Source of the DNA: Rhodovulum tesquicola
GTDB taxonomy: Bacteria; Pseudomonadota; Alphaproteobacteria; Rhodobacterales; Rhodobacteraceae
Assembly (NCBI RefSeq): GCF_024128855.1
Contig: NZ_JAMYDV010000001.1
Coordinates: 102,965-166,964, forward strand
DNA: 64,000 nt
Direction: 5' to 3'
Below the pieces are notes generated by a model that saw nothing but the letters and a program-made list of their open reading frames with translations, was not told the DNA's origin and made no database searches. Position 1 is the stretch's first letter, and the number at the start of each line of letters is the position of its first letter. This document shows positions 8,779 to 17,651 of this stretch, one piece after another. The position numbers and the translations under genes are program-made.

Positions 8779-9867
8779 TCAGTTGGCGCAGGCGCGAATC
8801 GCCTCGATATCCGGGCCGTTCGGCGTGCGGCCGAGGTTGAAGGGCGCGGAAGCGTCGCGCCATTGGGCATAATCGGCCAGGTATTCGAGCTGGCTGAGAT
8901 AGACCCTGGCCGAGTTCGGGTTGGCGCAGGCGGTTTCGACGATCACCTCGTTGGCGATTTCCTGCACGCGGGCCAGCGTCTCGTCGTCATAGCGGGTGAT
9001 CTCTACCGCCTCGTCGAACTGGGCATAGGCTTCGGTCGCGCGGCGTTCGGTGAAGGCAAGCGACCACAACAGCGTCGCATTGGCCGCCACGCGCAGCTTT
9101 TCCTGCGTCTCGGGGGCGAGGGCGTCCCAGGCGGACTTGTTGATCATCACCCCGAAGACCGAGGCCGACTGGTGCCAGCCGGGCGTGGCCCAGTATTTCG
9201 TCACCTGCTGGAAGCCGCCCGACCAGTCCACATTCGGGGTGGAGAATTCCGCGCCGTCGATCACGCCGCGTTCGAGGGCCTGGTAGATCTCGCCGCCCGC
9301 CATGGACACCTGGCTGCCGCCGAGCCGTTCGAGGATCCTGCCCTGTTCGAGGCCCGAGAGCCGCAGCCGCTTGCCCTGAAGGTCTTCGAGCGTGCGGATC
9401 GGCGAATTGGTGCGGAAGCCCGATTCGTTGTTGGTGACGCCATAGGGCAGGTAGACCATGCCGTAATTGCCGTAGATCTCGTCATAAAGCGCCGCGCCGC
9501 CCCATTCGAGGATCCAGTTCACATAGTCCACCGCGTTGAACAGGCTGGCGGTGGTGGCCAGCGGCGAGAAGGCGGCATCGCGCCCGGCCCAGTAGCCCGG
9601 CCAGTCGCCGCCGGCCTGGATCGTGTTGCTTTCGACCGCGCCGAACACCTCGCCCGCAGGCACCAGCGAGCCCCCCTCGTAGAAGTCGATGGTCAGCTCG
9701 CCCGCGGTCAGCTTGTTGGCGAGATCCGCGAAATGGCGGTCGATTTCGATCAGTTCCAGCGACGAGGGCCAGGTGGTGGTCATGGTCCAGGTCTCCTGGG
9801 CCATGGCAGGCACCGACAGGCTTGCCGCAAGGGCGGCGCCCGTGAACAGGGTGGTCTTGGTCTTCAT
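8779..9867 (-). CDS. TRAP transporter substrate-binding protein (DctP family)
   Basis: Periplasmic solute receptor for a tripartite ATP-independent transporter. The 362-residue precursor has a Sec signal peptide (residues 1-23, AMA cleavage site). The mature part shows family features such as FEVFGAVESN-like sequence near the N-terminus, PYGVTNNESGFRTN and LRLSGLEQGRILERLGG. This resembles the TakP/DctP7 branch, whose members bind 2-oxo acids, lactate or similar carboxylates, but the ligand cannot be read from sequence. It is the last gene of the minus-strand operon, 27 bases after the large permease, and is followed by an intrinsic terminator. Confidence 0.9.
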   Translation of the reverse strand: MKTKTTLFTGAALAASLSVPAMAQETWTMTTTWPSSLELIEIDRHFADLANKLTAGELTIDFYEGGSLVPAGEVFGAVESNTIQAGGDWPGYWAGRDAAFSPLATTASLFNAVDYVNWILEWGGAALYDEIYGNYGMVYLPYGVTNNESGFRTNSPIRTLEDLQGKRLRLSGLEQGRILERLGGSQVSMAGGEIYQALERGVIDGAEFSTPNVDWSGGFQQVTKYWATPGWHQSASVFGVMINKSAWDALAPETQEKLRVAANATLLWSLAFTERRATEAYAQFDEAVEITRYDDETLARVQEIANEVIVETACANPNSARVYLSQLEYLADYAQWRDASAPFNLGRTPNGPDIEAIRACAN

Positions 9868-9894
9868 GGTCTTTCTCCTCCGGTTTTGGTCGTC

Positions 9895-11217
9895 TCAGCG
9901 TCCGTAGAACTGCCCGGGCAGCCAGGTCACCAGTTGCGGGAACATCGCCACGGCCAGGCACATCAGCAGGATCAGCCCGATGAAGGGCAGCACCCCCACG
10001 ATGATCTGTGCGGTCCTGACGCTGGGGGGGGCGATCGCCCTGAGATAGAACAGCGCATAGCCGAAGGGCGGCGTCAGGAACGAGGTCTGGAGCACCACAG
10101 CCATCAGCACCACGAACCACAGAAGGTCGATGTTCAGCTCCTGCACGATGGGCAGAAAGATCGGGAAGGACAGAAGCACGATCCCGGTCCAGTCAAGGAA
10201 GGCGCCCAGCAGGAAGACGATGAAGAGCAGCATCGTCATCAGCATCCAGGGTTCCATTTCCAGGGCGCGGATGATCTCCTGCGTGGCGCGCAGCCCGCCG
10301 GTGATGTTGAAGACCCCGGTAAAGGCGGTGGCGCCGATGACGATGAACAGGATCATCGCCGAGGTGCGGGCGGTCTCGATCAGCGCGCTGTAGAAGGTCT
10401 TGAGCGCGAATCTGCGCCGCGCCACGACGATCATCAGCGCCAGGAACACGCCGATGGCCGAGGCTTCGGTCGCGGTGGCGATGCCCGCCAGCAGCGAGCC
10501 GAGGATGCCGAGGATCAGCAGCAGGGGCGGCACCGCTTCGAGCAGGAGCATGCGGAACAGCGCGCCGCGGGAGATCTTGTCGTCGGCGGGCACGGGCGGC
10601 GCCATGTCGGGGCGCAGGAAGGCCACCAGCATGACCCAGGCCGCATAGAGCAGGCCCAGCAGCACGCCGGGGATCATGGAGCCCGCGAACAGCTCGCCCA
10701 CCGACAGCGGCGAATAGCTGGCCATCAGGATCAGCATGATCGAGGGCGGGATCAGGATGCCCAGGCAGCCCGAGGCCGCGATCAGGCCCGAGGCCATGGT
10801 CGGGCTGTAGCCGTATTGCAGCATCGGGCGCAGCGCCATGAAGCCCATCACCGTGATCGAGGCGCCGATGATGCCGGTGGTGGCCGCCAGCAGGATCGAG
10901 ATGAACACCACCGCCAGCGCCATCCCGCCCGGCAGCCCGGCCAGCAACAGGCGCAATGTCTCGAACATCTTGTCGGTGACGCCGGAATCCGACAGGAATC
11001 GCGCCATCAGGATGAACAGCGGAATGGCGATCAGCGTGTAATTGTCCAGCACGTCGCCGAAGACGCGGTTGACCACGATCCCCAGCACCATCGGCTTGCC
11101 CGCCGCAAAGGCCCCGATCACGGCCGCGCCGCCCAGCACGAAGGCCAGCGGGTGCCCCATGAAGAGCCCCAGCAGCAGCAGGCCGAACATCAGGAGGGCG
11201 ATCAGCTCAGGTCCCAT
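9895..11217 (-). CDS. TRAP transporter large permease subunit (DctM)
   Basis: 440-residue integral membrane protein with about a dozen hydrophobic helices; the Na+-coupled translocation subunit of the TRAP system. Family hallmarks include the N-terminal GHPLAFVLGGAAV segment, the ASGCLGILIPPSIMLI loop and the C-terminal FLTPPFGYALFYLR segment. Its start overlaps the end of the small permease gene by 11 bases, so the two subunits are translationally linked. Substrate unknown. Confidence 0.93.
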   Translation of the reverse strand: MGPELIALLMFGLLLLGLFMGHPLAFVLGGAAVIGAFAAGKPMVLGIVVNRVFGDVLDNYTLIAIPLFILMARFLSDSGVTDKMFETLRLLLAGLPGGMALAVVFISILLAATTGIIGASITVMGFMALRPMLQYGYSPTMASGLIAASGCLGILIPPSIMLILMASYSPLSVGELFAGSMIPGVLLGLLYAAWVMLVAFLRPDMAPPVPADDKISRGALFRMLLLEAVPPLLLILGILGSLLAGIATATEASAIGVFLALMIVVARRRFALKTFYSALIETARTSAMILFIVIGATAFTGVFNITGGLRATQEIIRALEMEPWMLMTMLLFIVFLLGAFLDWTGIVLLSFPIFLPIVQELNIDLLWFVVLMAVVLQTSFLTPPFGYALFYLRAIAPPSVRTAQIIVGVLPFIGLILLMCLAVAMFPQLVTWLPGQFYGR

Positions 11218-11707
11218 GGGGCGATTCCGTGCGGTTGAGGAGCAGTTTCAGCACTTCGCAGATGCCTTGCAGCAGCAGCAGGCCCGCCGCCACGCACATC
11301 GCCGCCTTGAGCGGGTAGACCGGCAGTTGCACCGCGCCATAGGTGGTTTCGCCCTGCGCCCAGGACCGGGCGGCGAAATCCCAGCTGCGGCGGAAGAAGA
11401 TCCAGGCGAAGGGGAAGAAGAAGATCAGGTAGCCCGCGATATCGACCCAGCGCCGTGTGCCGGGGCGCATGTGTTCGGTCAGCAGGTCCACGCGCACATG
11501 GCTCTGATGGCGCAGCGCATAGCCGCCCAGCAGGATGAAGTAGAAGCCGAACATCTGCTTGGAGACGTCGAAGGCCCAGCGCGTCGGGCTGTTCAGCGCG
11601 TAGCGCATGAAGACGTCGTAGATGATGACGGCGGCGAAGCCGAGCGCGAGCACCGCGACCGTGCGGCCCACGAACTCGTTCAGCCCGTCGATGGCGCGGA
11701 TCAGCAT
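11207..11707 (-). CDS. TRAP transporter small permease subunit (DctQ)
   Basis: 166-residue four-helix membrane protein that couples DctM to the system. DctQ-type features are the YDVFMRYALNSPTRWAFD segment near residue 35 and HVRVDLL in the first cytoplasmic loop. ATG at 11707 was chosen because it gives the normal length and removes upstream low-complexity sequence rich in Pro and Arg. First gene of the dctQ-dctM-dctP operon. Confidence 0.9.
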   Translation of the reverse strand: MLIRAIDGLNEFVGRTVAVLALGFAAVIIYDVFMRYALNSPTRWAFDVSKQMFGFYFILLGGYALRHQSHVRVDLLTEHMRPGTRRWVDIAGYLIFFFPFAWIFFRRSWDFAARSWAQGETTYGAVQLPVYPLKAAMCVAAGLLLLQGICEVLKLLLNRTESPHGT

Positions 11708-11800
11708 GTCCGCCCCCCTGCGCGGCCCCGTTCGGCCGGGCCGGGCCTGTCGCTGTTCCTGCCGAGCATTCCCCCCTCCCCGGGTTCCGCCTTCTGGAAA

Positions 11801-11842
11801 TGAACGTGTGTTCAGAAAGACCCTTTGGCGCGCCGCTGTCAA
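11801..11842 (-). promoter_or_regulatory. Candidate TRAP operon promoter with operator-like palindrome
   Basis: On the minus strand a perfect -35 hexamer TTGACA (11842-11837) is followed at normal spacing by only a poor -10 (CTTTCT region, 11819-11814). Directly after it is the inverted repeat TGAAC-GTGT-GTTCA (11801-11814), which would cover the transcription start. An exact -35, a weak -10 and a palindrome over the start suggest a regulated promoter, perhaps under a GntR- or TetR-type repressor, none of which is encoded next to the operon. Confidence 0.45.
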
Positions 11843-11870
11843 CGGGGGTCCGGCCCCCGGGACGCGCCGT

Positions 11871-12680
11871 CTAGAGACCCAGCACGTCCAGCATGTCGTA
11901 TTCGCCGGGCTTGCGGTCCTGCCCCCACAGCGCGGCGCGCAGCGCGCCGCGGGCGAAGACCGCGCGATCCGTCGCGACATGGCGCAGCACGATCCGTTCG
12001 CCCATCCCGGCGAAGATCACGTCATGTTCGCCCACGATATCGCCCCCCCGGATCGCGGAAAAGCCGATGGCGCCGCGGCCGCGTTCGCCGGTGATGCCGT
12101 CGCGGCCGCGTTCGGAGACCTCGGACAGCGCGACGCCGCGCCCCTCGGCCGCGGCCTGGCCCAGCATGAGCGCGGTGCCCGAGGGGGCATCGACCTTGTG
12201 GCGGTGATGCGCCTCGACCACCTCGATGTCGAAATCGGCATCCAGCGCGGCGGCGACCTTGCGGGTCAGTTGCACCAGCAGGTTCACGCCAAGGCTCATG
12301 TTGCCGGCGCGCACGATCACGGCATGGCGGGCGGCGGCCTTGATCTTGTGCAGATGCTCGGGGCCGAATCCGGTGGTGCCGATCACATGCACGGCGCGGG
12401 CCTGGGCGGTCAGGGTCGCGGTGGCGACCGTCGCCTCGGGCGTGGTGAAGTCGATCACGGCCCGGGCCTGGGCGATCGTGCCGATGGCGTCGTCGGTGAC
12501 GGCAAGGCCCAGATGCGGGCCGCCCATCGCCTCGCCGATGTCGCGGCCGATCCAGGGATGGCCGGAGCGCTCGACGCAGCCGACGAGTCGGGCCTTCTCG
12601 CTTTGCAGAACGGTGTGGATCAGCATCTGGCCCATCCGGCCCGATGCGCCCATGATCACGATGCCCGGCAGGTCCGCCAT
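11871..12680 (-). CDS. dapB: 4-hydroxy-tetrahydrodipicolinate reductase
   Basis: Cytoplasmic NAD(P)H-dependent enzyme of the diaminopimelate/lysine pathway, reducing 4-hydroxy-tetrahydrodipicolinate to tetrahydrodipicolinate. The 269-residue protein has the N-terminal Rossmann motif GASGRMGQ, the substrate/catalytic segment [15 protein letters not shown], and the central IGTTGF loop. ATG at 12680 is preceded by GGAGGGCG; further upstream codons are in the divergent promoter region. Divergent from rbfA. Confidence 0.96.
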   Translation of the reverse strand: MADLPGIVIMGASGRMGQMLIHTVLQSEKARLVGCVERSGHPWIGRDIGEAMGGPHLGLAVTDDAIGTIAQARAVIDFTTPEATVATATLTAQARAVHVIGTTGFGPEHLHKIKAAARHAVIVRAGNMSLGVNLLVQLTRKVAAALDADFDIEVVEAHHRHKVDAPSGTALMLGQAAAEGRGVALSEVSERGRDGITGERGRGAIGFSAIRGGDIVGEHDVIFAGMGERIVLRHVATDRAVFARGALRAALWGQDRKPGEYDMLDVLGL

Positions 12681-12727
12681 TTCGCCCTCCATGCGCCTTT
12701 GCGCCGGTTTAGCCGCTTCGCGCCCGC

Positions 12728-12756
12728 TTGGCAAAGCGCCCCGCATCGCCTAGATC
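12728..12756 (+). promoter_or_regulatory. Promoter for the rbfA operon, probably leaderless
   Basis: TTGGCA (12728-12733), a 17-base spacer, and TAGATC (12751-12756) form a good sigma-70-type promoter. The rbfA ATG starts at 12763, seven bases after the -10, so the transcript would start at or within a base of the start codon. No Shine-Dalgarno sequence precedes the ATG. Confidence 0.6.
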
Positions 12757-12762
12757 GGGCGC

Positions 12763-13161
12763 ATGGCACGTTCCTCCGCCCCTTCGCAACGGCAGCTTCG
12801 CGTCGGCGAACTGATCCGCCGCACGCTGTCCGAGGTTCTGGCGCGCGGCGACGTGCATGATCCCGAACTGAACGCCATGTCGATCACGGTGGGCGAGGTG
12901 CGCACCTCGCCCGATCTGAAGGTCGCCACCGCCTTCGTGCTGCCCCTGGGCGGGCGCGGGGCCGAGGCGGCGCTGGCGGCGCTGCGGCGCAACCGGGGCG
13001 AGTTGCGGCGCATGGTGTCGCGCAAGCTGGACCTGAAATTCGCCCCCGAGATCCGGTTCGCGCTGGACGAGACCTTTGACCGGATGGACGAGACGCGGCG
13101 GCTGCTGGCGCAGGAGGATGTGCGCCGCGATACCGCCACCCCCGATCCCGATGAGGCTTAG
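12763..13161 (+). CDS. rbfA: 30S ribosome-binding factor A
   Basis: Small KH-fold protein that binds the pre-30S subunit near the 5' end of 16S rRNA during late maturation. At 132 residues it is the usual length, with the conserved opening [14 protein letters not shown], the central HDPEL and ITVGEV segments, and the C-terminal [18 protein letters not shown] segment. The stop overlaps the next gene's start by 11 bases. It heads a transcript with a glycosidase-like gene and probably truB. Confidence 0.95.
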   Translation: MARSSAPSQRQLRVGELIRRTLSEVLARGDVHDPELNAMSITVGEVRTSPDLKVATAFVLPLGGRGAEAALAALRRNRGELRRMVSRKLDLKFAPEIRFALDETFDRMDETRRLLAQEDVRRDTATPDPDEA

Positions 13162-13888
13162 GGCGGCCGCGATCCTTGTGGCGCTGATGCTGCCGGGCGT
13201 GGCGCAGGCCTTCTGCGAGCGCATCGCCCATGAAGGCCGCGGCTATGTCGTCTGCGCCGTCGATCCGGCCGAGACCGAGTTGCGGCTGTTCCGGCTGGGG
13301 CCGGATGGCGCGGTGCTGGGCAGTTTCGTGCGGGTCGAGCGGATGCTGGCGGCCGAGGGCAGGACGCTGGGATTCGCGATGAACGGGGGGATGTATCACC
13401 CCGACCGGACGCCCGTGGGCCTGTATGTCGAGGATGGCGAGGAACTTGCGCCCGCGGTGGCCAGCGCGGGGCCGGGGAATTTCGGGATGCTGCCGAACGG
13501 TGTCCTTTGCCTGAGCGATGGCGTTGCGCAGGTGATCGAGACGCGCGCCTATCTGGCCGATCCGCCCGACTGCCGCTTTGCCACGCAATCGGGGCCGATG
13601 CTGGTGATCGGGGGCAAGCTGCATCCGCGGTTCCTGGTCGACAGCGACTCGCGCTTCGTGAGGAACGGCGTCGGCGTCACGCAGGAGGGGCGGGCGGTTT
13701 TCGCGATCTCGGACCGGCCGGTGACGTTCCATGAATTCGGGCGGCTGTTTCGCGATGTGCTGGGCACGCCGCAGGCGCTGTATCTGGATGGCAAGATCTC
13801 GCGGCTTTACGCGCCGGATCTGGGGCGGGCGGATATCGGGCTGCCGATGGGGCCGATCATCGGTGCGGTCGTGGATGCGCCCCGCTGA
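13151..13888 (+). CDS. Phosphodiester glycosidase (NAGPA/DUF2233) family exported protein
   Basis: 245-residue protein with a short N-terminal signal peptide (hydrophobic residues 5-20 ending AQA). The rest matches the DUF2233/NAGPA fold: [17 protein letters not shown], a QSGPMLVI segment, RNGVGV, and [11 protein letters not shown] with the family's acidic residue. Members include the uncovering enzyme that cleaves GlcNAc-phosphodiesters; bacterial members act on exported glycoconjugates of mostly unknown identity. The ATG at 13151 lies inside the end of rbfA (11-base overlap), so translation is coupled. Confidence 0.85.
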   Translation: MRLRAAAILVALMLPGVAQAFCERIAHEGRGYVVCAVDPAETELRLFRLGPDGAVLGSFVRVERMLAAEGRTLGFAMNGGMYHPDRTPVGLYVEDGEELAPAVASAGPGNFGMLPNGVLCLSDGVAQVIETRAYLADPPDCRFATQSGPMLVIGGKLHPRFLVDSDSRFVRNGVGVTQEGRAVFAISDRPVTFHEFGRLFRDVLGTPQALYLDGKISRLYAPDLGRADIGLPMGPIIGAVVDAPR

Positions 13889-13897
13889 TGCACCGCG

Positions 13898-13926
13898 TTG
13901 ACGCCGCGCGCGGGCTTCGCTAGCAG
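13898..13926 (+). promoter_or_regulatory. Promoter upstream of truB
   Basis: TTGACG (13898-13903), 17-base spacer, TAGCAG (13921-13926), placed between the glycosidase-like gene and truB. The predicted start near 13933 gives a leader of about 26 bases, and GGGAGCGAC provides a ribosome site before the GTG start. It would let truB be expressed independently of rbfA. Confidence 0.55.
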
Positions 13927-13958
13927 GCGGGTCTTGCAACATTTCGGGAGCGACGGGC

Positions 13959-14864
13959 GTGGGACGCAGCCGCAAGGGACGCGACATTTCGGGCTGGCTG
14001 GTGGTGGACAAGCCCGCCGGGATCACATCGAACGCGGTGGTGAACAAGGTGCGCTGGGCGTTCGGTGCCAGGAAGGCGGGCCATGCGGGCACGCTGGACC
14101 CTGCCGCGACCGGCGTTCTGGCGGTGGCGCTGGGCGAGGCGACCAAGACCGTGCCCTATATCACCGATGCGCTGAAGGCCTATCGCTTCACCGTGCGGTT
14201 CGGGATCGCGACCAATACCGACGATGCCGAGGGCGAGGTGATCGCGACCTCGGATCTGCGGCCCACGGATGACGAGATCCGCAAGGCGCTGACCGGATTC
14301 GTCGGCGATATCGCGCAGGTGCCGCCGCAATTCTCGGCCGTGAAGATCGACGGCGAGCGGGCCTATGCGCTGGCCCGGGCTGGCGAGGCGGTCGAGATCG
14401 CGCCCCGGCCGCTTTACGTCGAAAGCCTGGACATGGTCGAGCGGCCCGATGCCGATCATGCCTTGCTGGAAATGATCTGCGGCAAGGGCGGCTATGTGCG
14501 GTCGGTCGCGCGCGATCTGGGGCAGATCCTGGGCTGCCAGGGCCATGTGACCGAGTTGCGGCGGGTCTGGTCGGGGCCGTTCGAGGCCGAGGACGGGATC
14601 AGCATGGAGCAGATCGAGGCGCTGGCGAAGACCCCTGCGCTGGACGAACATCTGCGCCCGCTGGAGGACGGCCTGGCCGAGTTGCCCGAATTGCGCACCA
14701 CCGCCGAGGGGGCGGCGCGGCTGCGCAACGGCAATCCCGGCATCGTGCTGACATCCGAAGCGGAATATGGCGACGAGGCGTGGGCCTCGCTCGATGGGCA
14801 GGCGGTCGCGGTCGGGATCTACAAGGCGGGCGAGTTGCACCCGCACCGGGTCTTCTGCGCCTGA
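13959..14864 (+). CDS. truB: tRNA pseudouridine(55) synthase
   Basis: Converts U55 of the T-loop to pseudouridine in all tRNAs. 301 residues with the catalytic motif [14 protein letters not shown], whose Asp47 is the nucleophile, the KAYRF segment, and the C-terminal [12 protein letters not shown] segment. The start is GTG at 13959 after a GGGAGCGAC ribosome site. Located close to rbfA, as in many proteobacteria, but rpsO does not follow here; ubiH lies convergently 10 bases downstream. Confidence 0.95.
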   Translation: MGRSRKGRDISGWLVVDKPAGITSNAVVNKVRWAFGARKAGHAGTLDPAATGVLAVALGEATKTVPYITDALKAYRFTVRFGIATNTDDAEGEVIATSDLRPTDDEIRKALTGFVGDIAQVPPQFSAVKIDGERAYALARAGEAVEIAPRPLYVESLDMVERPDADHALLEMICGKGGYVRSVARDLGQILGCQGHVTELRRVWSGPFEAEDGISMEQIEALAKTPALDEHLRPLEDGLAELPELRTTAEGAARLRNGNPGIVLTSEAEYGDEAWASLDGQAVAVGIYKAGELHPHRVFCA

Positions 14865-14874
14865 GCCGGGCGGC

Positions 14875-16101
14875 CTAGAGCGGGCGCCCGGTCATCAACC
14901 GCGGCAGGTCGCCGGTCAGACCTGCGGCCTCGCGGATGAAGCGGCGGCGCAGGGCGGGCAGTGCGTTGACCGCGCCCATGCCAAGATCGCGGCCCAGCCG
15001 CAGGATCGGGTTGTCGTTGGAAAACAGCTTGTTGACCGCATCCGTCCCGGCCGCCATCAGCACCGTGTCGAAGCGTCGCCAGGTCTGATAGCGCTCCAGC
15101 ACGTCGATGGCGCCGATATCTTCGCCGCGCCGTTTCGCCTCGACCAGCACCTGCGCCAGCGCGCCCACATCGCGCAGGCCGAGGTTCAGCCCCTGCCCCG
15201 CGATCGGATGCACGCCATGCGCGGCATCGCCCAAGAGCGCGATGCGCGGCGCGACGAAGGCATTGGCCAGCGTCAGGTTCAGCGGATAGGCGAAGCGGTC
15301 GCCTTCCAGCGCGATCTGGCCCAGGAAATCGCCGAAGCGCGGACGCAGCGCCGCCAGATAGCCCGCATCGTCCAACGCCTGGATCGCGGCGGCATTGGCA
15401 TGGGTCTCGCTCCAGACAATCGAGCAGCGGTTGCCGGGCAAAGGCAGGATCGCCAAGGGCCCCGGCGGCATGAAGAACTGATGCGCGGCGCCGTTATGGG
15501 GGTGCTCATGCGCGATGGCGCAGACCAGCGCGGTCTGGCCGTAATCCCAGCCGGTGCGCCGGATCCCTGCCCGTTCCGCGGTGCCCGACCGCCGCCCGTC
15601 GCAGCCGACCAGGACAAGCCCGCGCAGCGTGCGGCCCGAGGCCAGCGTCACGGTGACGCCGGTCGCGTCGGGGGCCTGGGCGATCACGGTCTCGCCGGAA
15701 AGCGTCGTGATCCGCGGATCGGCTTCCATCGCGTCAAGGAAGGCGCCGCGCAGGTAGCGGTCTTCGAGCATGTAGCCCATCGGACCTTCCTCGATCTCGC
15801 CATGGTGGAAATCGAGGAAGAAGGGCGCCGGCCCCTCGCCCGCGCGGCCGTCGGAGGCGACGATTTCAAGGATCGGCTGGCTGCGGTTGTGCAGCTTGTC
15901 CCAGATCCCGATGGCGCGCAGCAGCCGGGTCGAGGCCAGCGCCAGCGCATAGGCGCGGCCGTCGAAACGATCCTCGGCCCGGGCGGCCTCGGGCAGGGCG
16001 TCGATCACGGTGACGGAGAGCCCGCCCTGGGCCAGTGCAAGGGCCAGCGCGGGGCCGTTCAGCCCGCCGCCCACGATCAGGATGTCGGAGTTGCGTTCCA
16101 T
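14875..16101 (-). CDS. ubiH: UbiH/Coq6-family ubiquinone biosynthesis hydroxylase
   Basis: FAD-dependent aromatic hydroxylase of the ubiquinone pathway (UbiH/UbiF/VisC/COQ6 family). 408 residues with N-terminal GGGLNGPALALAL, the central GCDGRRS motif and the C-terminal GDAAHGVHPIAGQGLN flavin motif typical of the family. Which ring position it modifies (C5, C6 or C1) cannot be decided, because alphaproteobacteria use differing sets such as UbiL and UbiM. ATG at 16101 was chosen; an in-frame ATG at 16143 would add 14 residues that are not family-like. Confidence 0.88.
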   Translation of the reverse strand: MERNSDILIVGGGLNGPALALALAQGGLSVTVIDALPEAARAEDRFDGRAYALALASTRLLRAIGIWDKLHNRSQPILEIVASDGRAGEGPAPFFLDFHHGEIEEGPMGYMLEDRYLRGAFLDAMEADPRITTLSGETVIAQAPDATGVTVTLASGRTLRGLVLVGCDGRRSGTAERAGIRRTGWDYGQTALVCAIAHEHPHNGAAHQFFMPPGPLAILPLPGNRCSIVWSETHANAAAIQALDDAGYLAALRPRFGDFLGQIALEGDRFAYPLNLTLANAFVAPRIALLGDAAHGVHPIAGQGLNLGLRDVGALAQVLVEAKRRGEDIGAIDVLERYQTWRRFDTVLMAAGTDAVNKLFSNDNPILRLGRDLGMGAVNALPALRRRFIREAAGLTGDLPRLMTGRPL

Positions 16102-16129
16102 GTCCCGCAATATGGCGGCGCGCGCGGGA

Positions 16130-16158
16130 TTGTCCATAAGCACGGCGCCCGCTAGCCT
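16130..16158 (+). promoter_or_regulatory. Promoter for the amidase gene
   Basis: TTGTCC (16130-16135), 17-base spacer, TAGCCT (16153-16158). The predicted start is near 16165 and a strong AGGGAGG ribosome site precedes the ATG at 16186. Confidence 0.55.
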
Positions 16159-16185
16159 TTCTCCATCGGGTCAGGGAGGCGGGCG

Positions 16186-17517
16186 ATGACGGGCGACTGG
16201 CGGGGGATGAGCGCGGGCGATCTGGGGCGCGGGATCGGTGCGGGCCGGATCGACCCGGTGGACCTGACCGACGCCTGTCTGGAGGCCATCGCGGCGCATC
16301 CCGAGGCGGGGCGGATCTATGCCCGGACCACCGGGGCGCGCGCACAGGCCGAGGCGCAGGCCGCGCGGGACCGGGCGCGGACCGGGCATCGGCTGGGGCC
16401 GCTGGACGGGGTGCCGATCTCGTGGAAGGACCTGTTCGATACGGCGGGCGTGGCGACCGAGGCGGGATCGGCCCTGCTGGCGGGCCGCGTGCCGGGGCGC
16501 GATGCCGAGGTGCTGGCCAATGCAGGCGCCGCGGGGCTGGTCTGTCTGGGCAAGACGCATATGACGGAACTGGCCTTTTCGGGGCTGGGGCTGAACCCGG
16601 TGACCGCGACGCCGCCCAATGTGCATGATGCAGGCGCCGCGCCGGGGGGGTCGTCCTCGGGGGCGGCGGCCTCGGTCGCGTTCGGGCTGGCGGCGGCGGC
16701 GATCGGGTCGGATACCGGCGGCTCGGTCCGGGTGCCGGCGGTCTGGAACGATCTGGTCGGGCTGAAGACCGGGGCGCCGCGGGTGTCGCTGGCGGGTGTC
16801 GTGCCGCTTTGCCCGCGATTCGACACGGTGGGGCCGCTGACGCGCAATGTCGAGGATGCCGCACTGCTGCTGGCGGCGCTGGAGGGGGGCAGGCCCGCGG
16901 ATCTGCGCGGCGCGACGCTGGCGGGGGCGCGGCTGATGGTGCTGGAGACCGTGGCCTTCGACGATATCCGCGACGGCCCCCTTGCGGGGTTCGAGCAGGC
17001 GGTGGACCGGCTGGCGCAGGCAGGGGCCACGATCAGCCGGGGCGCGGTGCCCGGGATCGCCGAGGCGCTGGCGCTGTCCGGCGTGCTGTTCGCGACCGAA
17101 GCCTATGGCACCTGGGGGGCGAGCATCGAGGCGGCGCCCGAGCGGATGTATCCCGCGATCCTGAACCGGTTCCGCGGCGGGCGCGAGTATTCGGGTGCCG
17201 ATTATGTCGCCGCCTGGCAGAAGCTGGACCGGCTGCGCGCCGCCTATGCCGCCGCGACCGCCGGATTCGACGCGGTGCTGGTGCCGACCTGCCCGATCCT
17301 GCCGCCGAAGGTGGCGGCGCTGATGGCCGATCCGGACTTCTTCGTGGCCGAGAACCTGATGACGCTGCGCAACACCCGGATCGGCAACCTGATGGGGCTG
17401 GCGGTGCTGACGCTGCCGACCGGCATCCCCTCGACCGGGATCTCGCTGATGGGGCCGCCGATGTCGGAGGAACGGCTGTTGCGGCTGGGGGCGGCGGCCG
17501 AGGCGGCGCTGGCCTAA
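16186..17517 (+). CDS. Amidase signature family hydrolase
   Basis: 443-residue cytoplasmic amidase with the Ser-cisSer-Lys catalytic set: the lysine in WKDLFDT (about residue 81), the glycine/serine-rich GGSSSGAAA segment, and the nucleophile serine in GSDTGGSVR. The protein resembles GatA, but no gatB or gatC neighbours are present and the C-terminus differs, so it is more likely a stand-alone amide or carbamoyl hydrolase. Substrate unknown. An in-frame ATG seven codons in is a minor alternative start. Confidence 0.85.
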   Translation: MTGDWRGMSAGDLGRGIGAGRIDPVDLTDACLEAIAAHPEAGRIYARTTGARAQAEAQAARDRARTGHRLGPLDGVPISWKDLFDTAGVATEAGSALLAGRVPGRDAEVLANAGAAGLVCLGKTHMTELAFSGLGLNPVTATPPNVHDAGAAPGGSSSGAAASVAFGLAAAAIGSDTGGSVRVPAVWNDLVGLKTGAPRVSLAGVVPLCPRFDTVGPLTRNVEDAALLLAALEGGRPADLRGATLAGARLMVLETVAFDDIRDGPLAGFEQAVDRLAQAGATISRGAVPGIAEALALSGVLFATEAYGTWGASIEAAPERMYPAILNRFRGGREYSGADYVAAWQKLDRLRAAYAAATAGFDAVLVPTCPILPPKVAALMADPDFFVAENLMTLRNTRIGNLMGLAVLTLPTGIPSTGISLMGPPMSEERLLRLGAAAEAALA

Positions 17518-17532
17518 ATGCCACAACATTGC

Positions 17533-17564
17533 CCCGCAAGCCGCAGGGGCGGGGGGCTTTTCTG
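17533..17564 (+). terminator. Possible terminator after the amidase gene
   Basis: A GC-rich hairpin (GCCCCGC pairing with GCAGGGGC across a short loop, with an alternative AAGCC/GGCTT pairing) ends in GGGGGGC followed by four T. It sits just after the amidase stop. The weak T run makes it a modest candidate. Confidence 0.4.
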
Positions 17565-17651
17565 GACCGGGGACAATCCAGCCGATATCCTGATGCGAAA
17601 CGGGGTGCGTCAGATGCCCCGATCCGAGGCAGCACAGGCAGACAGGGGTCC

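Noticed and set aside
8665..11238. Long plus-strand frame across the TRAP genes
   Set aside because: It runs antisense through three real genes and the intervening terminator; translation is Gln/His/Arg-rich with no domains.
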